Origin: Methanobacteriota archaeon
GTDB lineage: Archaea; Thermoplasmatota; Poseidoniia; Poseidoniales; SP79
Length of the DNA: 21,970 nucleotides
Direction of reading: 5' to 3'
Assembly: GCA_002715545.1 (NCBI GenBank)
Contig: PAZI01000026.1
Coordinates: forward strand, 32,501-54,470
The translations under genes were made by a program, and so were the position numbers. The notes under the pieces are model-generated. The model had not been told where the DNA came from. It did not search any database and was given only the letters and a program-made list of their open reading frames with translations. Numbering within the stretch: position 1 is the stretch's first letter; each line of letters opens with the position of its first letter. Below are positions 7,229 to 14,343 of the stretch, piece after piece.

Positions 7229-8734
7229 GTGGACGTTCACTCAGATTGGACAGAGCGCCATCGTCCGCAGGGTGAGCTGGATCTCGTTGGCAATGACAAA
7301 CAGCGTGCTGTAATCCGCTCATGGCTGAAAGAATGGGAAGTGGGTCTCCCTGACAAACCGGGCTTGATTCTCATAGGTCCGCCAGGTGTTGGAAAGACGA
7401 GTATCGTCCGGGCGATTGCGGCGGATAAGGGATGGCATGTTATCGAACTCAATGCCAGTGATGACCGTAATGCAGCAGCCATCCGTAGGGCAGTTGGTGA
7501 TGCCGGCCGTTCGCGTCAGTTGATGGAATTTACCGAAGGAGGTGAGGCACGCCGTACTATTGTCCTTGTTGATGAGGCGGACCATTTGTCAGGTGGCCTG
7601 AATCTGATTTCTGATAAGCGAATCGCAGATTCCATGGACCCTTCGCATAGCAAAGCCTCGCTCAAAGGAGATACCGGCGGGAAGGGTGAAGTGATTCGAC
7701 TGTTGCAGGAGACTCGACATCCAGTTGTTCTATGCTGTAATGAGGAGATGAAACTCTGGGGTGTGGGCTTGGGATGGAGAGATAGAAGACGTCGGTTCAC
7801 AGATCACGGTAAGATTATCATCTTCGAACGGGCTAAAGAACTAGATTTGCGACGTGTTGCAAAGATTGTGATTGAGCGCGAGGGTCTTGTTGTGGAAGAA
7901 GCAGCTCTTGATTTGATAGTTAATCACAATCCTGGTGATCTGCGTGCTCTTATTCGGGACCTCCAATCAGTTGTTAGTTCAAGCGGCACTCGTGTCATTG
8001 AATCTGATGTGGAACGAATCGTGTCGAGTACACACCGTGATCGGAAATTGAATGACTTCGCTGCAGTTCTTGACCTGTTACGAGCAAGATCCTCAATAGA
8101 GGCAAAAGATCGGATGACTTACCTTGATCTCGATCCGTTCAGGACCCTTGATTGGCTGCATTGGAATGCTCAGTTGTGTTCTGAATCGCATGGCAATCTG
8201 GCTACCATCGCTCGTCTGATGTCTGTAGGTGGCCGAGCAGGTGCGAGTCGTTTCCGTGCCGTTGGTCACAGAAGTACGTATTGGGTTGTGGCAAGTTGTA
8301 TTTGCGCAGCAGTTGCTACAGAGATCCCCCCTCGATTCAGGCTACGCTATCCTGATTATCTGCGCCGATTCTCTACTCGAAGCACAGGAGCATCTAGGCT
8401 GTCCGAGCTCTGTTTGAGTAGCAGAGATGCAACTCGCCTTGAACTGTGGCCCCTCATCGATGCATCCTTGTCAAAGGAAGACGATTCTTCTGACATCTCA
8501 CTTTCATGGTCACTTGGATTAGATCTTGATGACCATCTGTCTCTCCACGGCCTTCGCAGAACTTGGAAACGTAGTCGGGTGGTGATCGATGCTTGGGAGG
8601 CAAGGGAGTCTGCCTTCACTCCCCCTCTAGTTGACGTCACGGTCAACATGGACTCTGGTCAGGAGTTCACTCCCGCCACTGAGGAAATATCTGAAGAGCC
8701 TGAGGAAGCATCATTCCAGACCCGTCTATTTTGA
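7229..8734 (+). CDS. rfcL: replication factor C large subunit (clamp loader)
   Basis: AAA+ ATPase of the archaeal clamp loader, which with the small RFC subunit opens and loads the PCNA ring onto primed DNA. The N terminus has the family feature DWTERHRP, followed by Walker A GPPGVGKT (about residues 50-57), NASDDRN, and Walker B VLVDEADHL (about 112-120). A lid domain with NPGDLRALIRDLQ follows, then the RFC collar region with SVGGRAGASRFRA. An acidic tail ends in SFQTRLF immediately before the stop, which resembles the start of a PCNA-interacting peptide. The start is GTG at 7229; TTG at 7226 directly before it is the alternative, and neither has a ribosome binding site. The gene follows glyS closely, so coupled or leaderless translation is likely. 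The last 9 bases overlap the 3' end of the convergent trkH. Confidence 0.93.
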   Translation: MDVHSDWTERHRPQGELDLVGNDKQRAVIRSWLKEWEVGLPDKPGLILIGPPGVGKTSIVRAIAADKGWHVIELNASDDRNAAAIRRAVGDAGRSRQLMEFTEGGEARRTIVLVDEADHLSGGLNLISDKRIADSMDPSHSKASLKGDTGGKGEVIRLLQETRHPVVLCCNEEMKLWGVGLGWRDRRRRFTDHGKIIIFERAKELDLRRVAKIVIEREGLVVEEAALDLIVNHNPGDLRALIRDLQSVVSSSGTRVIESDVERIVSSTHRDRKLNDFAAVLDLLRARSSIEAKDRMTYLDLDPFRTLDWLHWNAQLCSESHGNLATIARLMSVGGRAGASRFRAVGHRSTYWVVASCICAAVATEIPPRFRLRYPDYLRRFSTRSTGASRLSELCLSSRDATRLELWPLIDASLSKEDDSSDISLSWSLGLDLDDHLSLHGLRRTWKRSRVVIDAWEARESAFTPPLVDVTVNMDSGQEFTPATEEISEEPEEASFQTRLF

Positions 8735-10294
8735 CGTAGCTCCACGCCAGCTACGTAGCCGTAGAACGACCATCACGGTGAGCAACTCAAGTCTCCCCAT
8801 CCACATTAGTATCGTGCTTGTGAACAGGGTTCCTGCTGAAACTCCAGACCACGTCTTGGTAGGTCCAAGTTGAGCCAGAGCAGGTCCTGTGTTGCCCAAG
8901 CATGCTGCGGTCGCCGAAACAAGAGATTCAAAGGAAAGATCTGGATCCAATAAACCGATGACTATGATCCCTGTGATGAATATGAATACCCAGCATCCAA
9001 GCATACCTATCATGATGTTAAGGGTGTTCTGTTCAACTGTTCGATTATCTTCTTGCAGTGACAGGACTAGGCGCGGCTCACCCAACTGTGATACTTCTCG
9101 CCCAGAGATTTTGGCTAGGATGCGCATTCTGAGCACCTTCACCCCCCCTCCTGTGGAACCAGCACATGATCCAATAATCATCAAGAGGAGAAGAATCACC
9201 CCAGATAATCCTGGCCATAGCGCGAAATCTGTTGATGAATATCCTGTAGACGTGCCGATGGCGACGGCCTGGAATGCAGCATGGCGAAGTGCCCAACCAA
9301 AACCATGTCCTGATCCAGAATGTGTGAGGTTCCACGTCATCAGAAATGTTGCGGCAAGGAGTATGCATACATATGTCCTGAATTCTCGGTCAGCAGTCGC
9401 TTTGCGAAATTTACCTCGTACTAAACCGAGGTGTAGTAGGGTGAAATTCACTCCAGCGAGGAACATGAAAAGTATGATGATTCCTTCGATTACAGCTGAG
9501 TTGTATTCGGCGATACTTGCCGAGTGCGGCGCAAAACCTCCTGAAGGCATCGTCGTCAGTGAAAGGTTGAATGCGTCAAACCAATCCAGTGGAGTATCCA
9601 GCATGAAGCCAGCAAAGAGGAGTGCAAAGAACTCGATTACTGTCAGTGCGGCATAAATTATCCAGAGCCTGATGCCTGTGTTGTACAGCCTTGGAGCCAG
9701 TCTGTTCAGAGTAGGTCCTGTAAGTTCGGAACGAGCCATGGTGTGGCCCCCACTCATGATGCGCGATAGAACAAGAAGAGACATCATGACAATACCCATA
9801 CCCCCGAGCCATTGGCTGAAACTCCGCCACACGAGGACACTCTTCGGCTGTGCTGCAATGCAATCCATCGTTGCCATCACACATATGCCTGGAGAAGAGG
9901 ACGCATCGATTACGGTCGCTCCAGTTGTTGTAAAGCCCGACATTGACTCGAACCATGCGTATGTGAATCCGTGAAGCATATCAGGCTGCAAAGGCCCTTG
10001 AAAGGTAGGGCCAAGCCAATATGGAAGTGTCCCTATGAGAACGACTGCAGGCCATGTCAGTGCGACAGCGATGATGGCATCTAAGTCCCTTATGTTCGAT
10101 ACTTCTTCGAGGTTCTTACTTGCACGCCTAGCAGTCGGGATGAAGCTAATTGTGACGAGGAGTGTTATGAGTAGGCCAAGTATCTCTTGCAAGCCATCGC
10201 CAGCTGCCATTCCTATGACGATGCTAAGGATGACGAATGGCGAGAGCAAGGCGATAGCGATACTAGCGGTAGTCCAGAAGAAGAACCAACGCAT
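8726..10294 (-). CDS. trkH: TrkH-family potassium uptake channel subunit
   Basis: Integral membrane subunit that conducts K+ (or Na+-coupled K+) into the cell under control of TrkA. The 522-residue protein has about ten or more hydrophobic segments and the four pore-loop repeats of the Trk/Ktr/HKT superfamily. The selectivity filters are TTTGATV (122-128), TTMPSGGFAP (247-256), TSTGYSS (348-354) and LGNTGPAL (466-473). Glycine is kept at each filter position. The conserved SCAGSTGGGVKVLR stretch is at 377-390. The ATG is 3 bases after the trkA stop, so the two are translated from one message and should form a complex. No ribosome binding site is obvious, which suggests coupling to trkA. Its 3' end overlaps the convergent rfcL by 9 bases. 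Confidence 0.95.
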   Translation of the reverse strand: MRWFFFWTTASIAIALLSPFVILSIVIGMAAGDGLQEILGLLITLLVTISFIPTARRASKNLEEVSNIRDLDAIIAVALTWPAVVLIGTLPYWLGPTFQGPLQPDMLHGFTYAWFESMSGFTTTGATVIDASSSPGICVMATMDCIAAQPKSVLVWRSFSQWLGGMGIVMMSLLVLSRIMSGGHTMARSELTGPTLNRLAPRLYNTGIRLWIIYAALTVIEFFALLFAGFMLDTPLDWFDAFNLSLTTMPSGGFAPHSASIAEYNSAVIEGIIILFMFLAGVNFTLLHLGLVRGKFRKATADREFRTYVCILLAATFLMTWNLTHSGSGHGFGWALRHAAFQAVAIGTSTGYSSTDFALWPGLSGVILLLLMIIGSCAGSTGGGVKVLRMRILAKISGREVSQLGEPRLVLSLQEDNRTVEQNTLNIMIGMLGCWVFIFITGIIVIGLLDPDLSFESLVSATAACLGNTGPALAQLGPTKTWSGVSAGTLFTSTILMWMGRLELLTVMVVLRLRSWRGATSK

Positions 10295-10297
10295 CGG

Positions 10298-11812
10298 TCA
10301 GTCTTGATGAGCAGCGGTTGTCAAGATATCGACGAGCCGGGCCACTTCATGCAGTTCCTCAGGCTTTGAGAGGAATGTCAGGACGTCTCCGACGCGGATG
10401 TTACGCCCTGTGAATTGTGTGATGGTGTTGCGCTGGTCTCCCTTTCGAGCTATGAAGGCAAGGCTGCTGATACGATGCAATTCACGTACAGTGAGCTGAA
10501 AGCGATTTGGATTTTCTTCCTCCTTGTCGGGAATCAGAGTCTCAACGGGTACATCGATCAGAGCATTGTCTTGATGATCGGTTATCGTGGTCACAAACGT
10601 AGCAAGATTCGCTTCAGTTCCCATTGAAGCTGTGGAGGTCGAGTGCTTGTCTCTGAGGTGTTGAAGTATGCTCTCAACAACGACCTGCCTCTCATTGACA
10701 AGATAGGTGAGCGACATCTTCTGGGCCATCTGGAGTAATGATGGCCGCCTTAGAATCGCTCCAGTCTTACGTACCCCTAGGTTCGAGGCCAAAAGGCACA
10801 ATCCGAGGTTGTCGTGGTCATCTTCCGTACAAGCGATGCCAATGGTATGGCCTGAGACATCCAATTCCTCAAGCAATTCCTCATCATGTGGGTCGCCATG
10901 GAGGATGTCCAGATGTTTGGTATGAGCTGTAAGTTGGCCGCTAAGTCTGTTCGCATGATCGAGTTCAGGAGTGAGGTATGTGACTGCATGTCCATCTTCT
11001 AGGTAGCGCAATGCGAGAACTTCACCGAAACCTGCTGCGGAATGCCCTAAGATTAGCACTCTTTCTCTGTTCGCTAATTCAGTAACTGTGTGGCCACAAA
11101 TCCCTATTGCTTCACGGAGTCCAGCTCCATTTGGAGTGGCGATGTGGAGGCGGTGTTTGGGTTGGAGGTTGACAGTGGTATCGTCCGGGCTAAGAATCTT
11201 GATCGAACCTTCGCTGTTTGTAATGGCAAGAATATTCGGCATCCTCTCACGGAGTAATTCACGGGCTCCTGCAATCGTACGTTGCACCAGGTCCCTCCCA
11301 TCAACTTTCAGCATGACCTCTGCAATGAGGGGTGCTTCGTGATAGGGCGAATCACCAAAGGGGGTAATGTGGCTGGCTCCTGGGCAAGAGAGCCCAAGAA
11401 TCAGACGTTCAACAACCTCGTCATGCACTCCAATCCCTTTGCTGACACCAGACCAATCCTTGAGTGAATTCCGTTTAGCCTCGCCTTGTAACTCGGGGCG
11501 GGTGACTCGTGCGATGGTAGGGAGTTCATCCTCGGCTATTGAGCTGTAAACCTCGCGTGCTAAGTGGCAGATGCTGATGTTCAATACATCATCACTAGCA
11601 GTGGCGATTAGAACATCCGCATCTTTGAGAGAGGCTTCTTGAAGTGTTTCTCTGTTCAGTGCACTGCCAAGGATGGCAAGACAATCGATGTTCCTAGCTC
11701 GTTCGATTGCACTGGGGTCTTGATCGATCAGAACCACATCTGCTCTGGAACGTGAGAGGGATCGGGCAACTTCTCTGCCCACATAACCTGCGCCAGCGAT
11801 AATGATGCGCAT
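10298..11812 (-). CDS. trkA: TrkA-type regulatory subunit with two RCK modules
   Basis: Cytoplasmic nucleotide-binding protein that gates the TrkH channel. The 504 residues contain two tandem TrkA_N/TrkA_C modules. The first Rossmann fold is canonical, with GAGYVGREVA (7-16) and an acidic residue at the end of strand 2 (LIDQDP, D30), which predicts NAD(H) binding. The second has GHSAAGFGEV (about 256-265) and lacks the acidic strand-2 residue (VTYLTPE), so it may not bind dinucleotide in the usual way. The start is the ATG at 11810-11812, with GAGGTG 9 bases upstream and a start at the usual MRIIIAGAG. A longer frame to 11902 would run into the preceding gene and adds 30 unlikely residues. 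It lies in an operon between the transglutaminase-like gene and trkH. Confidence 0.94.
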   Translation of the reverse strand: MRIIIAGAGYVGREVARSLSRSRADVVLIDQDPSAIERARNIDCLAILGSALNRETLQEASLKDADVLIATASDDVLNISICHLAREVYSSIAEDELPTIARVTRPELQGEAKRNSLKDWSGVSKGIGVHDEVVERLILGLSCPGASHITPFGDSPYHEAPLIAEVMLKVDGRDLVQRTIAGARELLRERMPNILAITNSEGSIKILSPDDTTVNLQPKHRLHIATPNGAGLREAIGICGHTVTELANRERVLILGHSAAGFGEVLALRYLEDGHAVTYLTPELDHANRLSGQLTAHTKHLDILHGDPHDEELLEELDVSGHTIGIACTEDDHDNLGLCLLASNLGVRKTGAILRRPSLLQMAQKMSLTYLVNERQVVVESILQHLRDKHSTSTASMGTEANLATFVTTITDHQDNALIDVPVETLIPDKEEENPNRFQLTVRELHRISSLAFIARKGDQRNTITQFTGRNIRVGDVLTFLSKPEELHEVARLVDILTTAAHQD

Positions 11813-11821
11813 CTGGAATTG

Positions 11822-11827
11822 CACCTC
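11822..11827 (-). promoter_or_regulatory. ribosome binding site of trkA
   Basis: GAGGTG on the minus strand matches the archaeal Shine-Dalgarno sequence (AGGAGGTGAT) and lies 9 bases before the ATG at 11812. It decides the start in favour of MRIIIAGAG. Confidence 0.65.
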
Positions 11828-11832
11828 GAAGT

Positions 11833-13476
11833 CTACTCGCCCTCGATTAGGCGTACATTGTATGTCCCGCCGCTTACCTCGGGCGAGCCGACCGTGGACC
11901 AATGTTCATCCCACGCATAATTCGAAGTGGCGATCTGAAGTGCTCCGTAGAAACTTTCGATCATCTTACCTTCTGAATCTCCGATGGGTGGAGGCTCGAC
12001 CCATTCGCTGAAGGCAGTTGGAGTGTGCAGCAGGAACTTGTTATTGACAACGTCAACTGAGGCTTCGATGAAACACGAGCGGAGTTCTACTCCCCATTCA
12101 GCACATGTGTCACGACTATACGGCAGTGCAACATTTGCCCAACCGTGCCCTTCCCATCGGTCATATGTCGATGTTGTCAGAGCTCCGAATTCATACCACG
12201 TTGGGATGCCGAGGACTCTCAAGATGGACATCCAGGCATTGGATTGTTCATCACAGTCTCCAATACCCGTTGTTAAGCAGACTGCACCGCTTCTTGGAAC
12301 GGCAAGACCTGTTGTGTACTCGACGTTGTCTCTAACATAGATGAACGAGGCGTGAGCAAGCGAAAAGGCGTTGTCATTCTGTCCTGAAGGTAATGTGGCC
12401 CTGATGTTCTGTGCTACTGTTTGTACTTGCTGATTTGAGCCTGTGATTGCGAAATCAGGTGCTCCGCTACTGGCTCGGTCGAACCAATTAGGATTATCAT
12501 TGACGTAATATGAGTGGTAATCGGATAGGCCCAACGTGTATTCGCCTCCTGAGATGTCTGCGAGTGTACCACTATTCGCTTCATTCATACCAACAGTCAG
12601 GCGACCTATCTTCTTCCCGAGTTGAAGATCGAGATTAGGATCGTTCCACCATGTGAATGATTTTCCTTCGATAGTATATCTGACAGTGATGGTAAGGATG
12701 CTTCCTGGCAGGAGCTTTCCTTCCCAATGCACGCATGGTCCGAAGACGCAGTAATCATGACCGCTAGCGGAAATGGGCTGCTTAGACTGCCACCAAATTT
12801 GATGGTCACCACCTGTCAGGGCTCTTGCATTGTTCTCACCTTCAGACGTCATGTCTGAACCGTCCCAGGAGCCTACAGGGACTGGGATGCCGTTGATGGT
12901 CATGCTCTTGACGGTCTGTATAGGGCCGAAATCGGCTTCAGACTGTAGTGCTGAATTCGACCCTTGGGAGTCGAATTGAAAATATGATGGGTCGTTGTAT
13001 ACATTCTGCGAATAGGGTTTCACGCCTCGTTCTTCAGCAGGGATGGGCAGCCGGTAGTGGAATTCAGCACTTTGTGCGCCTTCATTGGCCAATGTCACTG
13101 ACCGGTCGACAGTGAATGTGACTGCGATAGGGTAGGTGTGACGTGCAGCCGATGCATCTGCCAACATCTCATTGATCTGTGCCCACTGACCCATGACTTC
13201 TTCCTGCAAAGGCGTGAGGGTAAATACTGCAACAATCGCACCAAGCATGACAAGATTGCGGGCCCGCCCTTTCTTCTTTTTTCGGCGAGAGATATTGAGG
13301 GCGGCTTTGTGGTCCTTTGAGTGCTTACCACGTTTGGAGCCGCGAGTCGAGGCGGCTTGTTGGTAGCCTTGCGAACGCTGCATCATGCCTTGTGAACCGG
13401 TGATGACACGACCGCAGGAATAGCAGATGGATTGGCCGGGAGGTGCTGCAGACATGCAGTAGGGGCACCTCGTCAT
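11833..13476 (-). CDS. membrane-anchored transglutaminase-like protein with N-terminal zinc ribbon
   Basis: From the ATG at 13474-13476 the protein has 547 residues. It begins with a short zinc ribbon, CPYC (4-7) and CYSC (18-21). A Gly/Lys/Arg-rich linker follows, with RRKKKKGRAR near 64-73, then one hydrophobic segment (NLVMLGAIVAVFTLTPL, about 74-90). The positive-inside rule puts the ribbon in the cytoplasm and the remaining 450 residues outside. The C-terminal half carries a transglutaminase-like papain fold signature: catalytic Cys in GIGDCDEQSNAW (C408), His in EGHGWANVALP (H444) and Asp in ASVDVVNN (D475). Family members are proteases, cross-linking enzymes or amidases, so the substrate is unknown. 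A beta-rich region at about 115-330 precedes the catalytic part. Four to five extracytoplasmic cysteines could form disulfides (CVFGPC). A longer start at 13563 (GTG) overlaps the upstream gene and is less likely. The gene is 20 bases upstream of trkA. Confidence 0.85.
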   Translation of the reverse strand: MTRCPYCMSAAPPGQSICYSCGRVITGSQGMMQRSQGYQQAASTRGSKRGKHSKDHKAALNISRRKKKKGRARNLVMLGAIVAVFTLTPLQEEVMGQWAQINEMLADASAARHTYPIAVTFTVDRSVTLANEGAQSAEFHYRLPIPAEERGVKPYSQNVYNDPSYFQFDSQGSNSALQSEADFGPIQTVKSMTINGIPVPVGSWDGSDMTSEGENNARALTGGDHQIWWQSKQPISASGHDYCVFGPCVHWEGKLLPGSILTITVRYTIEGKSFTWWNDPNLDLQLGKKIGRLTVGMNEANSGTLADISGGEYTLGLSDYHSYYVNDNPNWFDRASSGAPDFAITGSNQQVQTVAQNIRATLPSGQNDNAFSLAHASFIYVRDNVEYTTGLAVPRSGAVCLTTGIGDCDEQSNAWMSILRVLGIPTWYEFGALTTSTYDRWEGHGWANVALPYSRDTCAEWGVELRSCFIEASVDVVNNKFLLHTPTAFSEWVEPPPIGDSEGKMIESFYGALQIATSNYAWDEHWSTVGSPEVSGGTYNVRLIEGE

Positions 13477-13480
13477 GTGT

Positions 13481-13485
13481 TCACC
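13481..13485 (-). promoter_or_regulatory. ribosome binding site of the transglutaminase-like gene
   Basis: GGTGA on the minus strand lies 4 bases before the ATG at 13476. It supports the start that puts the first zinc-ribbon cysteine at residue 4. Confidence 0.45.
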
Positions 13486-13528
13486 ATTCTGTGGAAGCGG
13501 ATAACAATTGCTGCGATATTCAAGCACT

Positions 13529-14269
13529 TCAAGACTGACTTCTAAGGCCCTCGATGAGTGCACGGCGCCAGCGCCTCAGTGCTTCTGGATCGAGTGCTGA
13601 AGGGAGCCACACCTCATCCGCCCGGCGCTGACCAATTGTAAGGAGGGGTAGCATAAGGAGAATCAGCAATGGGGTCTGGAATACTACCAAGGTGATGACG
13701 AGAAAGATAAGAGCAGCACAACGCCCAACGAGAGACGATCCGAGTGAACGTAATACAGCCTCTCTTCTTGCCCCTGACCAATGCGACGCAACCAGCTGGG
13801 CTTCCATCCATGGGAGCAGGAGCCCAAAGGGGATGGAAATGAGTGCTCCTTTCATGCGGCCAGAACTATGCTCGATGATGAAAGTAGTACAACTGATGGC
13901 AAGCATCGCCCCAATGCCCAATCCTAGTGTCCACCCAGTTGTGGCTCCGGCACCTGGACGCCGAACAGCGTCTACTCGGCCGATGAGGGCGATGATAAGG
14001 GTAATCGACGTGGTGACTACAAATGCCATGGCAATCGTTGAAACAAGATCAAGGGCACCTATGGTGTCAGCAACCCTAGCTGTGAAATTGACTGTGTAGA
14101 GGACCGGTATCTGTAATATCGCACCTAGAACAAGGCCATACATTAGATACCTTGTAGCAGTAGGTGCGTCATAGAATCCATAGAATCGCCGCATTCCTCC
14201 TCGCCATCCAAGCGCGACTCCAGCCAGGCCGACGACACTGGCAACTTGAGTCGTGATGATGTCGACCAC
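13529..14269 (-). CDS. polytopic membrane protein of unknown function
   Basis: I do not recognise this 246-residue protein. It starts at a GTG (14267-14269). Hydrophobic segments appear near residues 8-22, 43-62, 75-98, 112-132, 141-162 and 185-212, so about six membrane spans are expected; the last stretch is long enough for two. A conserved-looking loop near the N terminus reads GMRRFYGFYDAPTATRYL. The C terminus is basic and short (ALRRWRRALIEGLRSQS), probably cytoplasmic. It is the first gene of the run leading to the transglutaminase-like gene (52-base gap), trkA and trkH, so it may be a membrane partner of the transglutaminase-like enzyme or of the potassium system. That is inference from position only. 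The spacing of the start from a TATA-like element is compatible with a leaderless message. Confidence 0.75.
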   Translation of the reverse strand: MVDIITTQVASVVGLAGVALGWRGGMRRFYGFYDAPTATRYLMYGLVLGAILQIPVLYTVNFTARVADTIGALDLVSTIAMAFVVTTSITLIIALIGRVDAVRRPGAGATTGWTLGLGIGAMLAISCTTFIIEHSSGRMKGALISIPFGLLLPWMEAQLVASHWSGARREAVLRSLGSSLVGRCAALIFLVITLVVFQTPLLILLMLPLLTIGQRRADEVWLPSALDPEALRRWRRALIEGLRSQS

Positions 14270-14293
14270 GAATCCTCTGAAACGGTCTTGGAC

Positions 14294-14298
14294 TAAAG
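14294..14298 (-). promoter_or_regulatory. candidate TATA element for the minus-strand operon
   Basis: On the minus strand CTTTAGTC is centred about 26 bases before the GTG at 14269. That is where the TATA box sits if transcription starts at the first codon. The match to TTTATA is weak. Confidence 0.25.
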
Positions 14299-14314
14299 GT
14301 GGAGTGGGTTAGGA

Positions 14315-14322
14315 TTTGAAAT
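14315..14322 (+). promoter_or_regulatory. candidate TATA element for the Get3-srp54-trmY operon
   Basis: TTTGAAAT is centred about 26 bases before the ATG at 14344, and no ribosome binding site lies between. Both facts fit a leaderless archaeal transcript. The match to the archaeal TATA consensus is only partial. Confidence 0.3.
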
Positions 14323-14343
14323 GCTTGACGAGATGCGGGAATT

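Noticed and set aside
8889..9656. 255-codon open frame antisense to trkH
   Set aside because: It is a shadow frame of trkH: low-complexity composition, no recognisable motif, and fully covered by a gene with all four channel filters.
13496..13509. AGCGGATAACAATT, identical to 14 bases of the E. coli lac operator and of the M13 reverse primer site
   Set aside because: The match stops at 14 bases and the flanks are ordinary archaeal sequence. No LacI or vector sequence is present, so it is taken as chance and not as a regulatory site or vector contamination.
13529..14269. PrsW-type membrane protease as identity of the unknown polytopic protein
   Set aside because: There is some similarity in the number of spans and the N-terminal loop, but the glutamate motif EExxK is missing and only one Glu (WMEAQL) lies in a membrane segment.
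14271..14316. Inverted repeat AATCCT / AGGATT in the divergent gap
   Set aside because: The arms are only 6 bases, separated by 34 bases and not symmetric about either promoter; a chance match is likely.
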